In this document: in pieces, positions 1-10,704 of the stretch
How the letters are laid out: every line of letters begins with the position of its first letter
Position numbering within the stretch: position 1 is the first letter of the stretch
Assembly: GCA_945859605.1 (NCBI GenBank)
Contig: OX243827.1
Span: forward strand, 26,739,852 to 26,803,851
Direction: 5' to 3'
Length of the DNA: 64,000 nt
Origin: Lumbricus rubellus
Lineage: Eukaryota > Annelida > Clitellata > Crassiclitellata > Lumbricidae
The notes under the pieces: model-generated
Database searches by the model: none
What the model was told of the DNA's origin: nothing
Seen by the model: only the letters and a program-made list of their open reading frames with translations
Program-made: the position numbers and the translations under genes

Positions 1-1221
1 TCAAAATAAATTAAAATATAAATAAAGGTGTTTTATTTTCATAAAATGTTCATGTTTTTCCTATTATAAATTATCCATAATTTATTTTTTTAAGAGAAAT
101 AAATTATGTCATTCTATAGAGGGCATTTTGGGCTATTTTCTAATACCAACTAATTTGACATTTGATGACCGGAAGTGCTCAAAATAAATTTAAATATGTG
201 AAAATGTTGGGGTTTTTTACAACGCAAACCGATAGGTCTGCGTAAACGTTTTTCAGCAGCTAATACATGTTTTTTTCTTGTTAATGTAATTAAAACTAAC
301 TTATTACTAGTTTTTATAGTTGAATATTGGACTTTATTATATGTAAACTATTTTTAATTAAATAAATTATATTAGAAACACACATAATCTAATATTTTGC
401 TTATGCGAAAGTATACATTTTGTGGAATCGACGGGTGCCTACGGTAAAAAAAATCATAACTTCGGGGTGCTTTCATATATTTTAAACCTAAATACAACAT
501 TTTGTGCAGAAATGAATGTTGAATCCATTGGTTTATTACAAGTTATGATATCTTAAACCAAACCCAAAATCCAGGGTGGTGGTAACCACCCCCCTTGGTA
601 GTCAGTGTTGCAAAAAAGCTTGGTAGCCTGAGGGTTAAGTAATTTACTGGAGAACGTGCGTGCATTCAAAAGGTTTCAATTTTTTTAAAGGTAGAAAAGG
701 TAGGCTACCTGTAGTCCTGTATCCATTGCTAACATTGTTTTTTACCTAACCATCATTAAACCACACTGTGGTTACGGATAAAAGGTCCATGAAGAGTGTG
801 TAGTTCTTGGTGAAATCGATGACAAACGCCTGAATTTTAGCGTCGGAATGAATATAGGCTACATTCTCTGACCGTGTGTGCTGTTTTGCGATAGGTCTAT
901 AAACATACTTAGGCTACACAGTGATCACATAGGTTAATTACATAATCATAATATATTGTACAAAATTAGCAAAATGATATACATTGACATGTAATAGCCT
1001 AGATGTTACTGGAAGGTATCGTAAACAGCTAAATTGCAATTGTAATTGATAACGTCTATAATGGCGTAGGCCTATCTAATGAACGATGCCAGGCGATGGC
1101 TTAAAAACCAAGCTTCAAAAAATCCACTGATCCACGAGATCTATCCGCTAAGATGCGAACCATAACCAAATACAAACAAAACACTGTTTGTATTCTAGTT
1201 TACTGTAAACAGATCACTTAC
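1..1221. other. Intron of receptor paralog 1, no gene seen
   Basis: AT-rich sequence with no convincing coding signal on either strand. It lies downstream (minus strand) of the CTLD1 first-half exon of paralog 1, so it is inferred to be the start of the intron before the missing second half of that domain, which must lie left of the window. Confidence 0.5.
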
Positions 1222-1581
1222 TTTGTGGCACTGTTGGGTGACCATTGACCCAGGACCATTCCACGCTATCTCTTGCCTCGAGTCTTTGTGCATCAATGAT
1301 AATTGTCTCATTCGCGAATTTTTGACTTCCTATGAAAATCTCGGCATTTCTTTGACTTTCTAAGCTATTAATTCTGATCAATGAAGAACCTGGAACATTT
1401 GACCTGCAGAAATGACTAGCTGCTTCAAAAGGCTTGCGCAGTGGTTGACTGTCTTTGGCATTTATAAATGTCGTAAAGCAAGTGTTTCCAGAACTTGTGT
1501 TGTAGCAGAGTGTCGTCTTACTTAGATCTACATCTTTGGCTAAATTCTCGCAGTGCGCCTCTTCCAATGACAACCACAGCC
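1222..1581 (-). CDS. Paralog 1 exon 2, first half of CTLD1
   Basis: Bounded by acceptor TGTAG and donor GTAAGT, phase 1 at both ends, 360 nt (the other copies have 348). It carries the family residues CYNTSSGNTCFTTF, VPGSSLI, ANETIIIDA and the C-type-lectin-like signature WSWVNGHP. It lacks an EPN or QPD motif. Confidence 0.85.
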
Positions 1582-3248
1582 CTACACGAACGTAGAAGTA
1601 GGGCGATTACCATTTGAAACACATGTAACAAATCATTACATTCATTGTGGAACAAACTGATTTCTGTTCAAGCGCCCTAAGAGCTACCTACCTGGAAATG
1701 TATGGAGACTTATAAAATAAATGCGTGGGCAAACGTAAAGCATCAAGTGTTTTTCAAGCAGAAGATTGCAAGACACTTGTGAATTCTTTTTGACTAGCCT
1801 ATATCAAGCTTCTGTACACATTGCCGGTGCATTGTTGGGACTAGCGTTGAGCCTACTTTGAAGCCTGCGTCATTACACAAAGTTCTATTGTTTTGTAGAC
1901 AGAAACGAAATTTAATGTTTACAATAAACATGCTCTTGATTGCTGCACGAAACCCAATCTGCAGGATCGAACCTTCAATCGTTGATATTCTGCTCCAAAG
2001 TGGAACCTGATTAAATCACCTGCGTAAGGCCATTCCAACAATAGCCTATAATGGTTCAGAACTGACCAACGACATCGTTGTAGTGTAAATTGGCATCCCG
2101 TGAATACAATAGTAACAACACATAGGGGAGTGCAGTTCAATCATCTCTGTGTGTGTATTATAGCGCATGCCTAAGAAATTGCAAACCCATTGCTTTTCAC
2201 GCTGGTCTAAACATGCGCGTTTCATGACTTTCCAGAATAAACCCGGTTTTTTAAAGCGTGTGGTTCTATAAAAAAACTAATGTGCGGTTCTAAATCGATT
2301 TACACAGTTATGTTGAAAAACTTGAAACGCTTCCGTGTAGCTAAAGATAGTAAAATATGTCACTGGCATTGACGATTGGGAGTAATTTCTTGGGTTTATA
2401 AATAATGTCTCGTGTGATTCAACAATTGTGCCAAAATTTCAAGTAAATCTGAGTCGGTCACGTCAATTTTGGTTGTAAATTTGGTTGAATTGACACGGAA
2501 TCACCCTATAGCAGATGGAAAATGGAAGAAGTGGTCATGCAGTTCTACAAATTCTTTAAAAGAAGTCATCGAAGTTTCACTGAGCTTAATCGCTGCAGCT
2601 GCAAAGCCTACTCTCCACCGCTATCAGATTGCAACAGTTGCTGACTAAGCTCAGCAGCTTACTTGTTACTGGAAACATGCTATAAGCCAGTGGTTCCCAA
2701 CCTTTTTGGAACTTAGGGCCACTTTTTCTAAGTTGGAGGACAAGCGGGCCACTTTTTCTTAGTTAAATTAAAGAACATTAGGGGGCCACAATGCTAAAAT
2801 TTACTTAACTAAAAGCATATAAAATTGCTATAATTGGTTCAAAATAGAATGTTTGATGTTATTTATAGACGTCAAAATAAAATAATTTGTAATAGAAAAA
2901 AGTATGTGTTCTATCCTGTCAAAATTGTCAATTTTTCAAACATTTTTGTTTATTCTTTGAGAGACGAGGGGCATTTTTGAGGCCTGGCGGGCCATATTTT
3001 TAGGCCTGGCGGGCCACTTTTGGCCCGCGGGCCACGGGTTGGGAACCGCTGCTATAAGCTTATTCCAGATGCACGTCGGACGCAGTGAGAGGATAATTAT
3101 TTATTATGATTGTAATAGGCTGAGCTTAGCGCTTTCACATTTAGCGCTTTCGCAGTGCAGATGGTTCTCTGCTGTTTCTAACGATAAGAATTTTAGAGAA
3201 GCAGATCAACTTACCAGTAAGCAGGCTTACAAATAGCAATCTAAACAT
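1222..3248 (-). CDS. Receptor paralog 1 (partial): dual C-type-lectin-like receptor, 5' exons only
   Basis: Only the signal exon (3215-3248) and the CTLD1 first-half exon (1222-1581) are in the window; the rest runs off the left edge. The two exons join in phase 1 (G from exon 1 plus GG from exon 2) to read [12 protein letters not shown] then LWLSLEEAHC, the same layout as the other three paralogs. By homology with the complete copies the product should be a secretory-pathway type I receptor, but its CTLD2, stalk, membrane and tail exons cannot be seen, so signalling capacity is unknown. The 1.6-kb first intron contains a 364-bp hAT MITE with a target duplication. Identification of the family is firm; completeness of the gene is not. 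Confidence 0.75.
2688..3051. mobile_element. hAT-type MITE, copy 1
   Basis: Ends in inverted repeats CAGTGGTTCCCAACC and GGTTGGGAACCGCTG, flanked by a perfect 8-bp target duplication CTATAAGC (2680-2687 and 3052-3059). The 364-bp interior has no transposase; it contains short GGGCCAC and GGCGGGCCA repeats. The 8-bp duplication and CAGTGG ends fit non-autonomous hAT elements. It sits in intron 1 of paralog 1. Confidence 0.9.
3215..3248 (-). CDS. Paralog 1 exon 1, signal peptide
   Basis: ATG at 3248 opens [12 protein letters not shown], with donor GTAAGT directly after the exon (phase 1). Nearly identical in sequence and length (34 coding nt) to the signal exons of the other three paralogs. 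Confidence 0.8.
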
Positions 3249-3451
3249 TGTTCCCTCTATGGATATGTCCCACTTATTCATATATTATGAGACTTTGCAA
3301 CGTACAAGCGAAGACAATATTACTGGTAACACGTAGGAATTCGCAGACTTTATGAATTCATCGTCTGCGCTTTGAGCGCAACTAGGTCAGCTCAGCTAGA
3401 CATCCATTTGAGGGTTACGTCTTTTAGCAAATAGGCGCAGTCGCCCAATGA

Positions 3452-3457
3452 TTTATA
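3452..3457 (-). promoter_or_regulatory. TATA-like box, paralog 1
   Basis: TATAAA on the minus strand, about 204 bp upstream of the ATG, next to a TGTAAATTACA stretch. The same pair (TATA-like word plus AATTTACA) lies at nearly the same distance upstream of all four paralogs. Promoter function is inferred. Confidence 0.45.
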
Positions 3458-3559
3458 TGATGTAATTTACAGTGTGATAATAAATAATTGCTGCTTCCGC
3501 GTACTTACCCATTAAAATCAACCACTGTTTGGACAAGACTATTTATTCTGGTATAAATG

Positions 3560-4540
3560 TTGGTTAGACTTAGACCTCTAATAATTAGTAGGCCTGTGGT
3601 CTGCAGAACAGATAACCGCATTTTTTCTACATGATCATAAGCAAACATTAAGACTTAGTATTGATATTCCGTCTCTTGACTTTCACACGCGTTTAAACCG
3701 GGACCCCGCCATATTCGTTTTTCTGATCGTGTCAGTTCAAAGTAGGCTATGGAGAGATGAGGACATAGTGACGATGTATTTGTAGAATCGCGGGAATTAG
3801 TTGGACTACAGCAGCTACAGCTGGTTTTGTATGTCCTTCACTATGACGATGCTTTTCGGGAAGTATCGACCAAAGTAATGCCAGTAATAATAATTTACAA
3901 CTGCTGCAGTGACTGAGTCTGCATCTGAATATTATCCCATCTATATGATGGCCCTAAACATCACATAAATTTGCGTGAGAGTTTTTATACACAGCAAGCA
4001 AGAATATGTCCTCTATAGCCTACATTATCGGTGTAAGCATTGAGCATATTTGTTTTGGAGTTTTTATGCAAAGCAAACTAAATAATTATAATTATCAACA
4101 AAAATCAACATTAAGATTAATCGTAGCCAATTATTTTATCATTATTTTTACTATAGATAATGGATGGCACAGCTTAGGGAAGTTCCATAACACAGCGCAT
4201 TCTGATTTGAGTATTTTACTTCCTTGATTAGAACTTAGATAGGATTGGTGATTGGCATAGCAGTTCATTAAATTTTCATGTTCATCTCTTAGCTTGAGAT
4301 TGAAATCTCAGTCAGAGGCTAACAACATGCAGCGCTGACTAAAAGCATCCAAAATTATTTGGGCTAAAAGACGCCCTTCTGAGTACCTAAGAAAACTCTC
4401 AAGGATAGGCTTATTTGAAAAATATCATGCTTTTAAACCCTATACATTTTTTCTCTTGGGACGACTGATGATTTTTTCGTGTGTATTTATTCGATTTGCA
4501 GTCTTGTAGGATTACAGTGTAAGTTTAGACGCCAAGTAAT
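3560..4540. other. Intergenic sequence upstream of paralog 1
   Basis: No coding region or repeat family recognised; AT-rich sequence between the paralog 1 promoter region and a LINE insertion. Confidence 0.4.
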
Positions 4541-6107
4541 GACATTTTGGATGAATTTAGCGCCTTTTTAGTCTACCTGTTTAATAGGTCCCTCTCTGAA
4601 GGTTGCATCCCTCCCTCACAGAAACGGGCCCTTGTCTTTCCTTCCCTCAAAAAGCCTAACCTTGACACCAACCTTTGCCAAAATTATCGGCCTATCTCAA
4701 ATCTATCCTTTCTTTCTAAGACACTGGAACGTCTTGTCTCTCTACAGTTTCTACCTTACCTTGAGCAATCTGGTCTCCTTCCTGCAAATCAATCTGGTTT
4801 TAGGGCCCATCATTCCACCGAGACAGCTCTCCTTTCTCTATTATCTGAAATCTATTCTGCTATTGATAAGTCTGAGGTCACTCTTTTGGCCCTCTATGAC
4901 GTCTCTTCAGCTTTTGACATGGTCGATCACGATATCCTACTCAAGCGTCTTGAAACCTCCTATGGTGTTAAGGATGTTCCCCTATCTCGGTTCCAGTCGT
5001 ACCTTTCTGAAAGAACTCAAATGATTATATCTGGTGACTCTCGAACCCAATGGGTTTATGTTAATCTGGGTGTTCCTCAAGGTTCAGTTCTTGGACCCCT
5101 TTTATTTATTCTTTACACGGCTGACATCTCTTCCCTTTTTCGGATTTGTAGTGCTGCTGGCCATCTATTTGCTGATGATGTTCAGGCTTTTGTCCATGGT
5201 CCCTCATCTTCCCAGCTGCTGTTAGTCGCGCTTATTGAATCCCTTACTAATCATCTCCACTCATGGATGTCTTCTAATCGCCTTTCACTCAATACTTCAA
5301 AGACTCAATTCATCTGGCTAGGTACTCCCCAGCAGCTCCAGAAGCTTAATTTCATTCTGCTCTCTGAAAAATTCCCGCTGTTTTCCTTCTCTTCAAGAGT
5401 GCGGGATCTGGGTGTTGTACTTGATAGCTCACTTACCTTTACTGAGCATATTTCCAATGTTACACGCTCGTCTTATTTTCATTTAAGACGTCTCAGAGTC
5501 ATTCGTCGCTCTGTCTCCTCCTCCATATTCACTACCTTAATTCATGCTTTTTATGTGTTCACGAATTGACTATTGCAATGCTCTCCTCGTTGGTCTTCCT
5601 AAAGTTCGTCTTTCACCGATTCAGTCGGTTCTCAACTCAGCTGCTAGATTGATTGCCCGCCTTCCCAAGTATTCTCACATCTCTACCTTTATGTTTCATG
5701 AACTTCACTGGCTTCCTCTCCGTGCTCGCACACAATTTAAGATCCTCACTCTGATCATTAAGGCTCAACGGGGTCTTGCCCCAAAATATCTGACTAATGT
5801 TTTACTTTGTCCTCACTCGGCTTCCTCCCACCGTCCACTTCGCTCATCCACCAGATTTGACCTCTTGGTTCCTCGGTCTAGAACTGCTATGGCTCAGTCT
5901 CGATCATTTGTCTCAATTGGTCCTTCTCTTTGGAATGCCCTTTCTCCTTCTGTTCGCTCTACACTTCTTGCTGGTAGTCTCTCCTCTGCTTAGTCTCTTC
6001 TCAAAACTTGTTTCTTCTCGCGGGGCCTTGCGCACTGGGAGCGCGTCTGAACGGTTCACCCTACTAGAGGCGCTTTATAAATGTTTAAATACAATACAAT
6101 ACAATAC
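4541..6107 (+). mobile_element. CR1/L2-like LINE, 5'-truncated, frameshifted
   Basis: Encodes the 3' part of a non-LTR reverse transcriptase. Visible in order: NYRPISNLSFLSK, the palm aspartate in [25 protein letters not shown], the active-site FADD at about 5170-5181, and the thumb-like region [15 protein letters not shown]. The first frame ends at 5569 and the reading continues in another frame from about 5544 (RIDYCNALLVGLP), so there is a frameshift near 5555. Endonuclease and ORF1 are missing. The 3' end has a short AATAC-repeat tail. Not functional. Confidence 0.9.
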
Positions 6108-6660
6108 AGGTAATAACAAGTCACTAAGCGTTATATTGGAAATCAAGACATAGCCAATGATGATTTCGTGTGCAGTTAAACACTACCACGGTGCTCTCAA
6201 TCAATTATAAACCTTGGGTTTTTCGGAGTCTAAAGTATTTAAAGTTGTTATTTTAAATACATACAATATCAAACATTTATTGCAGTAGGATTTCCTCGGC
6301 TATGCTCAAGAAGTGTGTCGTGTCTATGTACCAACTATTTATAACCGACTCTTGAGGACTTATTCTTCTCAATCCGCCCGGATTTGACTTGGTGTGTCCA
6401 GTTATAGTATGAGGATTAACACTACTGTACGTGCAATGTCGTGCATTCCATTGTCAGTTGACTTCAAATCTGTTATTGTGAGTGTATTGAACCCAAGTTG
6501 TTGGCGGGATGAGTGGACGACTAGAGACAGGACTGGGGCAAACCGTATTTATGTATACGCCGATGCTGAAAAATGAAATAATTGCTAGCACTTCATTCCC
6601 ATGGCTTCATAGGCGGAAACCTAAGCGGAGACTTGGGGGGACGATCGAGTGTGGCCGAAG
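6108..6660. other. Intergenic sequence, nothing recognised
   Basis: No supported gene, RNA or repeat family seen. Confidence 0.4.
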
Positions 6661-6673
6661 GAAAAACGCGAGA

Positions 6674-6855
6674 TTTTTTTAGTCATCTGGCGGAAAAGTC
6701 AAGAAAATGTCCAATTTTCGTCGCCAAAAATTTTTTTTAGTCATCCGGCCAAAAATCAAAAAAAATTTCTATTTTCGCCGCCAAAAAAGTTGATGACCTT
6801 TTTTCATTTTTATTTACACCACCAACTTCAAAAAAATTTCTAGGTTCTCCGGCAA
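6674..6855 (+). repeat. Imperfect tandem repeat, about 60-bp unit
   Basis: Units share TTTTTTAGTCATC, CGGC and a run ending TTTTCGCCGCCAAAAA, repeated about three times with A/T-run length differences. The short reading frame here is low-complexity and not considered a gene. Confidence 0.5.
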
Positions 6856-7084
6856 AAAACATTTATGCCTTTTTTTGTCTTCACGTTTAATGATTTGGGG
6901 GACCAATGCATGGGCCGTCCCCCCAACACTTTTTATGGGGGGACCGTTCCTCTGTCCTCCCTAGGTTTCCCCCCATGCATGACATCCACAGGACTAAGTC
7001 TGATGGATTGCTTTTCACTCTCTTCCTCCACTATTTTCTTCCTGCCTCTACTCCTGCCTCTGCTTCCCTGCTCCTCATTAGCCC

Positions 7085-7320
7085 GGTGGCACGGTGGCGC
7101 ATTGGATAACACACTGACATGGAGATCAGCGAAACCCCGTAAGATAGACGTGCTTTGTGGACTGCCATTAGCGCCATAATGATTGTATTGCAGCCTGTCA
7201 GTTCTGTTAACATAGTTAAGATTCGTGATTTGTGATTTTGTGTTCTTGTGAATTATTGTTTCAATTCCATAACTGTACACTGTAACCGGTCGCGGTCTGT
7301 CAACCGGTTTGTTCAATAAA
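7085..7320 (+). repeat. tRNA-derived SINE, second family
   Basis: The head contains CGGTGGCGCATTGGATAACA, resembling a tRNA-gene A box; the B box is eroded. The body shares TTTGTGGACTGCCATTAGCG and ATAATGATTGTA with the minus-strand copy at 52305-52442, which retains a recognisable B box. The right limit is uncertain. Confidence 0.5.
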
Positions 7321-8469
7321 GGGAATTATTATCCTGGTGTCACTATAGGTGCGCCCCAAGCAATAGGTGGCGAGAATATCGTTCCATTAGTATTTGTAAT
7401 ACCCGAACCGGCAGTCTTGTAACCGTTTGCACGCCAGGGACACTTAGCGAATACATTTATAAAGCGTTGATAACTGCATGAACAAGAACAGTTTTTAAGC
7501 TAGCGTGAGATGCGGTCACAAGGATCAAGTATGAAGCGCGCACAAAATTATCATCACTAAATTCTTATCACACATAATTATTTGCGATTTGTGACAAATA
7601 CCAATATAAGGCATCAGCCAAATGTGGCCATGAAATCGATACTCATTTCCACCCATTGAGTAGACCTATTTATAGACATAGATCCATGCGTAGGCTACGA
7701 TAAACTAAGTCATTTAAGCTTATTATTGCAGTACGCTAAGACAAAAACTCGATTATCAATCTTACCTAATAATTAGTGTCAATTTATTGATAAAGTTCAT
7801 GCTATAGGAATGATATTCGCATTGGCATCCATATACAATGTACATGTAGGCTACATTTTGTGCATTAGTCATTTTGTCCGTTAGAGGGTGTTCTGTTTTA
7901 TTGATTAACTCTGCTTTACTTTTACATGGGCCCTATTTTATTTCATTTCCAAACGTTGACTAAAACACAAGTGATGGACCAACTTCAACTTCACCTAGTT
8001 CATCCAGATTATTATAAAAATGCATGCAATTGCAGCGTTGTAAAACTCTCGAGTAGCCTAGACCTATACCTATGTTATGATGTAGCGCATGATGCAGCAA
8101 CAGCTAGGCTACATATCGTTGTAAACGTCAAACAAGATCCAGTTAAGTATGCCTGATGAAACCGGTTTTATGCGTGCATTGCCGTGCAAGAAGATTATCA
8201 TTCTGCCGTCCTTTTTTATTTCAAAATGATTAAGCCCCTATAATTTTTATATAAATAATTAAATATCATTTAATATGAAGATTGACAGATAGTTTGGTCA
8301 AATGCAGGTTTCGCTATTAAATTTTTTGTAAGTGAACGCTAGTCAAACGTGTATTATGTTTATGATTATATAGCCTACGGGTTGGAGATATCCTACATCC
8401 GGGTAAAGTGCATATTTAGAAAACGTGATATCAGGCTATCATATTCTAGGATCAATTGTGCTGCAAATA
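7321..8469. other. Intergenic sequence between paralogs 1 and 2 with duplicated-unit remnants
   Basis: No gene seen. About 7340-7560 resembles 19340-19520 (shared words AGGTGCGCC, CACTTAGCGAATA, AAGCTAGC), and 8280-8440 resembles 20930-21090. Both pairs are in matching positions relative to adjacent paralogs, so they look like parts of the ancestral duplication unit. Confidence 0.5.
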
Positions 8470-8657
8470 TATGTATATGCACTTGATACAGCGACCCTTC
8501 AATTTCTTTATACTCAGAGGCGCTCCCGACTACAGCGCGGACACTGCATCGGAGTTTCACGGCGAGGCACTGATCAATTGCAATTGAAGGACTTGCCCAG
8601 GGTCCCTACACAGCGACTTGAGGTGGATTCGAACCTGCAAGCCTCGTCGCCTTGCAG
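8470..8657 (-). repeat. tRNA-derived SINE, 5'-truncated, left arm of an inverted pair
   Basis: On the minus strand it has the B box GGTTCGAATCC, AAGTCCTTCAATTGC, the CTCCGATGCAGTGTCCGC core and the 3' end GGGAGCGCCTCTGAGTA seen in the copies at 16880-17100 and 40318-40580. The A-box end is missing. It abuts a second copy in the opposite orientation. Confidence 0.7.
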
Positions 8658-8845
8658 CCGGAGGCTTGCAGGTTCGAATACCCACAAATCGCCGCGTAGG
8701 GAACCTTGGGCAAGTTCTTCATTCGCAATTTCTCAGCGCCTCGGCGTAAAACTCCGATGCAGTGGCCGCGCTGCATGTATTCGGGAGCGCCTTTGAGTAA
8801 CAAGCCTGAAGGAGTGCTATAACAGGTACACATACAAACATTTTC
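8658..8845 (+). repeat. tRNA-derived SINE, right arm of an inverted pair
   Basis: Plus-strand copy of the same SINE with B box GGTTCGAATACC, core ACTCCGATGCAGTGGCCGCG and 3' end GGGAGCGCCTTTGAGTA. With the left arm it forms a large imperfect palindrome immediately downstream of the paralog 2 tail exon. Confidence 0.7.
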
Positions 8846-8856
8846 AGTTCCAGTTA

Positions 8857-8989
8857 TCACTTCAATTGCTTCCAGGTATATATAGGCCTATAATCAGCAG
8901 CCGTAGCTGCTTGGACCGCTGCAGCGAATGACTTGATTGGCCTACTGGGTTCAGAATAGATGACATTGGGATCACTCATTGGGATTGTT
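8857..8989 (-). pseudogene. Out-of-frame remnant of the receptor tail, paralog 2
   Basis: Another frame here reads LHSLAKTIPMSDPNVIYSEP, matching the last part of the paralog 4 tail (YSLAKAIPLGDPNAIYSEP). In paralog 2 a deletion after EYAEP removed the intervening segment and shifted the frame, so the protein stops at 8990 and this YSEP motif is no longer translated in frame. Confidence 0.7.
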
Positions 8990-9380
8990 TTAGCCAACGA
9001 ATGAAGCGTACGGTTCTGCATACTCTGAGTTACTGGTTGATGTTGGTGGCTCAAACGGTTGGGTATAAAAATGGCTGAGAATCACGGGTACTTTGTCGGC
9101 ACTCGTTGACTTCTGTTGATCTTTTTGTTGACGGTTTAGACCAGCGAAGACGACTATTTTGCCCATGTCTGTCGTCTCGCTGGTGGGTTGAATGTTGGCG
9201 TAGATCGTGCTATTGGAGGGCGTTGGGCCTTGGGTCATATCCAGTTCATCATAGACGGCGTTACCAGCTGGAGCAGCATCTTCTGGCAGGCCGTTGCCTG
9301 GAACCACGGTTGCATATGTGAAAGTTACCTCCTCACTCTCCTTAGTATTCCCCATGGGTGATGTCTCGTTTCGTCTGCCA
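8990..9380 (-). CDS. Paralog 2 exon 8, cytoplasmic tail
   Basis: Starts after acceptor ATGCAG with [11 protein letters not shown], conserved in paralogs 3 and 4, and ends at a stop at 8990. Tyrosine motifs TYATV, VYDEL, IYANI, FYTQP and EYAEP, spaced about 20 residues apart or less. Truncated relative to paralog 4 by a frameshifting deletion. Confidence 0.85.
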
Positions 9381-10624
9381 CTGCATAAAGCCACAAAGGG
9401 GTTCAGTTTTATTTATGACATTGTCATTATTAAGTTGCTTGAATTGCATAAATAATTTTTTTAAATCTGGAGTTGAGCCCCAATCATAATCAAAACCTAC
9501 ATTGTAAATGGTAGGCTATCTAATAAATTTCCAAGTGCTATTCTTAAAACTTGAAAAAAGGCATCAGGTTCCATTGTATACAAAGACGCTGTATCGGGTG
9601 AAAGCGTTGTCCATATACATGTAATTATCAGATTTAGCCTGCCAGATAAGGGGAACACTCAGAACAGAATATAGATTTCGTTTACGCTTGAAAGTAATAA
9701 TGTTATTAGTTAACATACCGCGACTGGTTCTTACATAATGAAGCAATGACCGACAGAAAGGAGCAGAATTTAAATTTCGTTTACTCAAGTAATTAAGTTA
9801 ACATAGGCCTACCGCAATTTATTCTTACGTGAAGAAAGAAATGACAGGTGGACTGAATCTGTTTCGACAAAATTCTAGGCAAGGAAGAGTTTTTGCTGGT
9901 TCCAATAGGTTCCTAACACTGCGAACAGTCCGAACTGGTAGCTACTAAGGCGGTGCTAGGTCATTAGTCTGACGACACAAAAGAGGCAGATGACCAGTGT
10001 TTAATCTAGTCCCTCTGCTTTGATGGGACCAATTCAGGTTTCTGGGGGCGGAAAAAATGGCCGTATTGTGTGGGTGGTAATCGCTGAGCCCGACATTGAC
10101 GACAACTTTTGATCGGTCATTTCTTCGGACGACATTTTTAGTCTTTCTTTTACAATTTCCCCCGAATACTATAATTTCTGTCCCTTTGATTCTGATTACC
10201 CTATTTTTAGTCTTTCTCTTCAAATTTCCTAACAACATAGGCCCTACAGATTTTACATAGGCTGCCACTGCATATGAGCAACATCTGTCCGCTTTTTCGA
10301 TGGGAAATCCTACGTGTTTTTCTTGGGAGGGGTAGAAAGTATGAGCTATGCCTCTATTAACAACAGCTAAAGATTTTTCCTGAGGAAATGTCATTCCTGG
10401 TGGAACTTCCCCCCCCCCCAGAGACGTCTAGATTAAACACTGGCAGATGACAATAATATTTATTTATCATAAAACCATCGATGATGGATGGTAGTCTACT
10501 GGTTGCAATGGTCATACGCCAATGCCATCGCGATGGTGGTCCGATATTGATGTCGTGTCACATTGCGATAAGCCTGTTTAAGTTTCGTTGCATTTACAGT
10601 GCATCTCGTCATAAAAGTAAAGGT

Positions 10625-10704
<80 letters not shown>

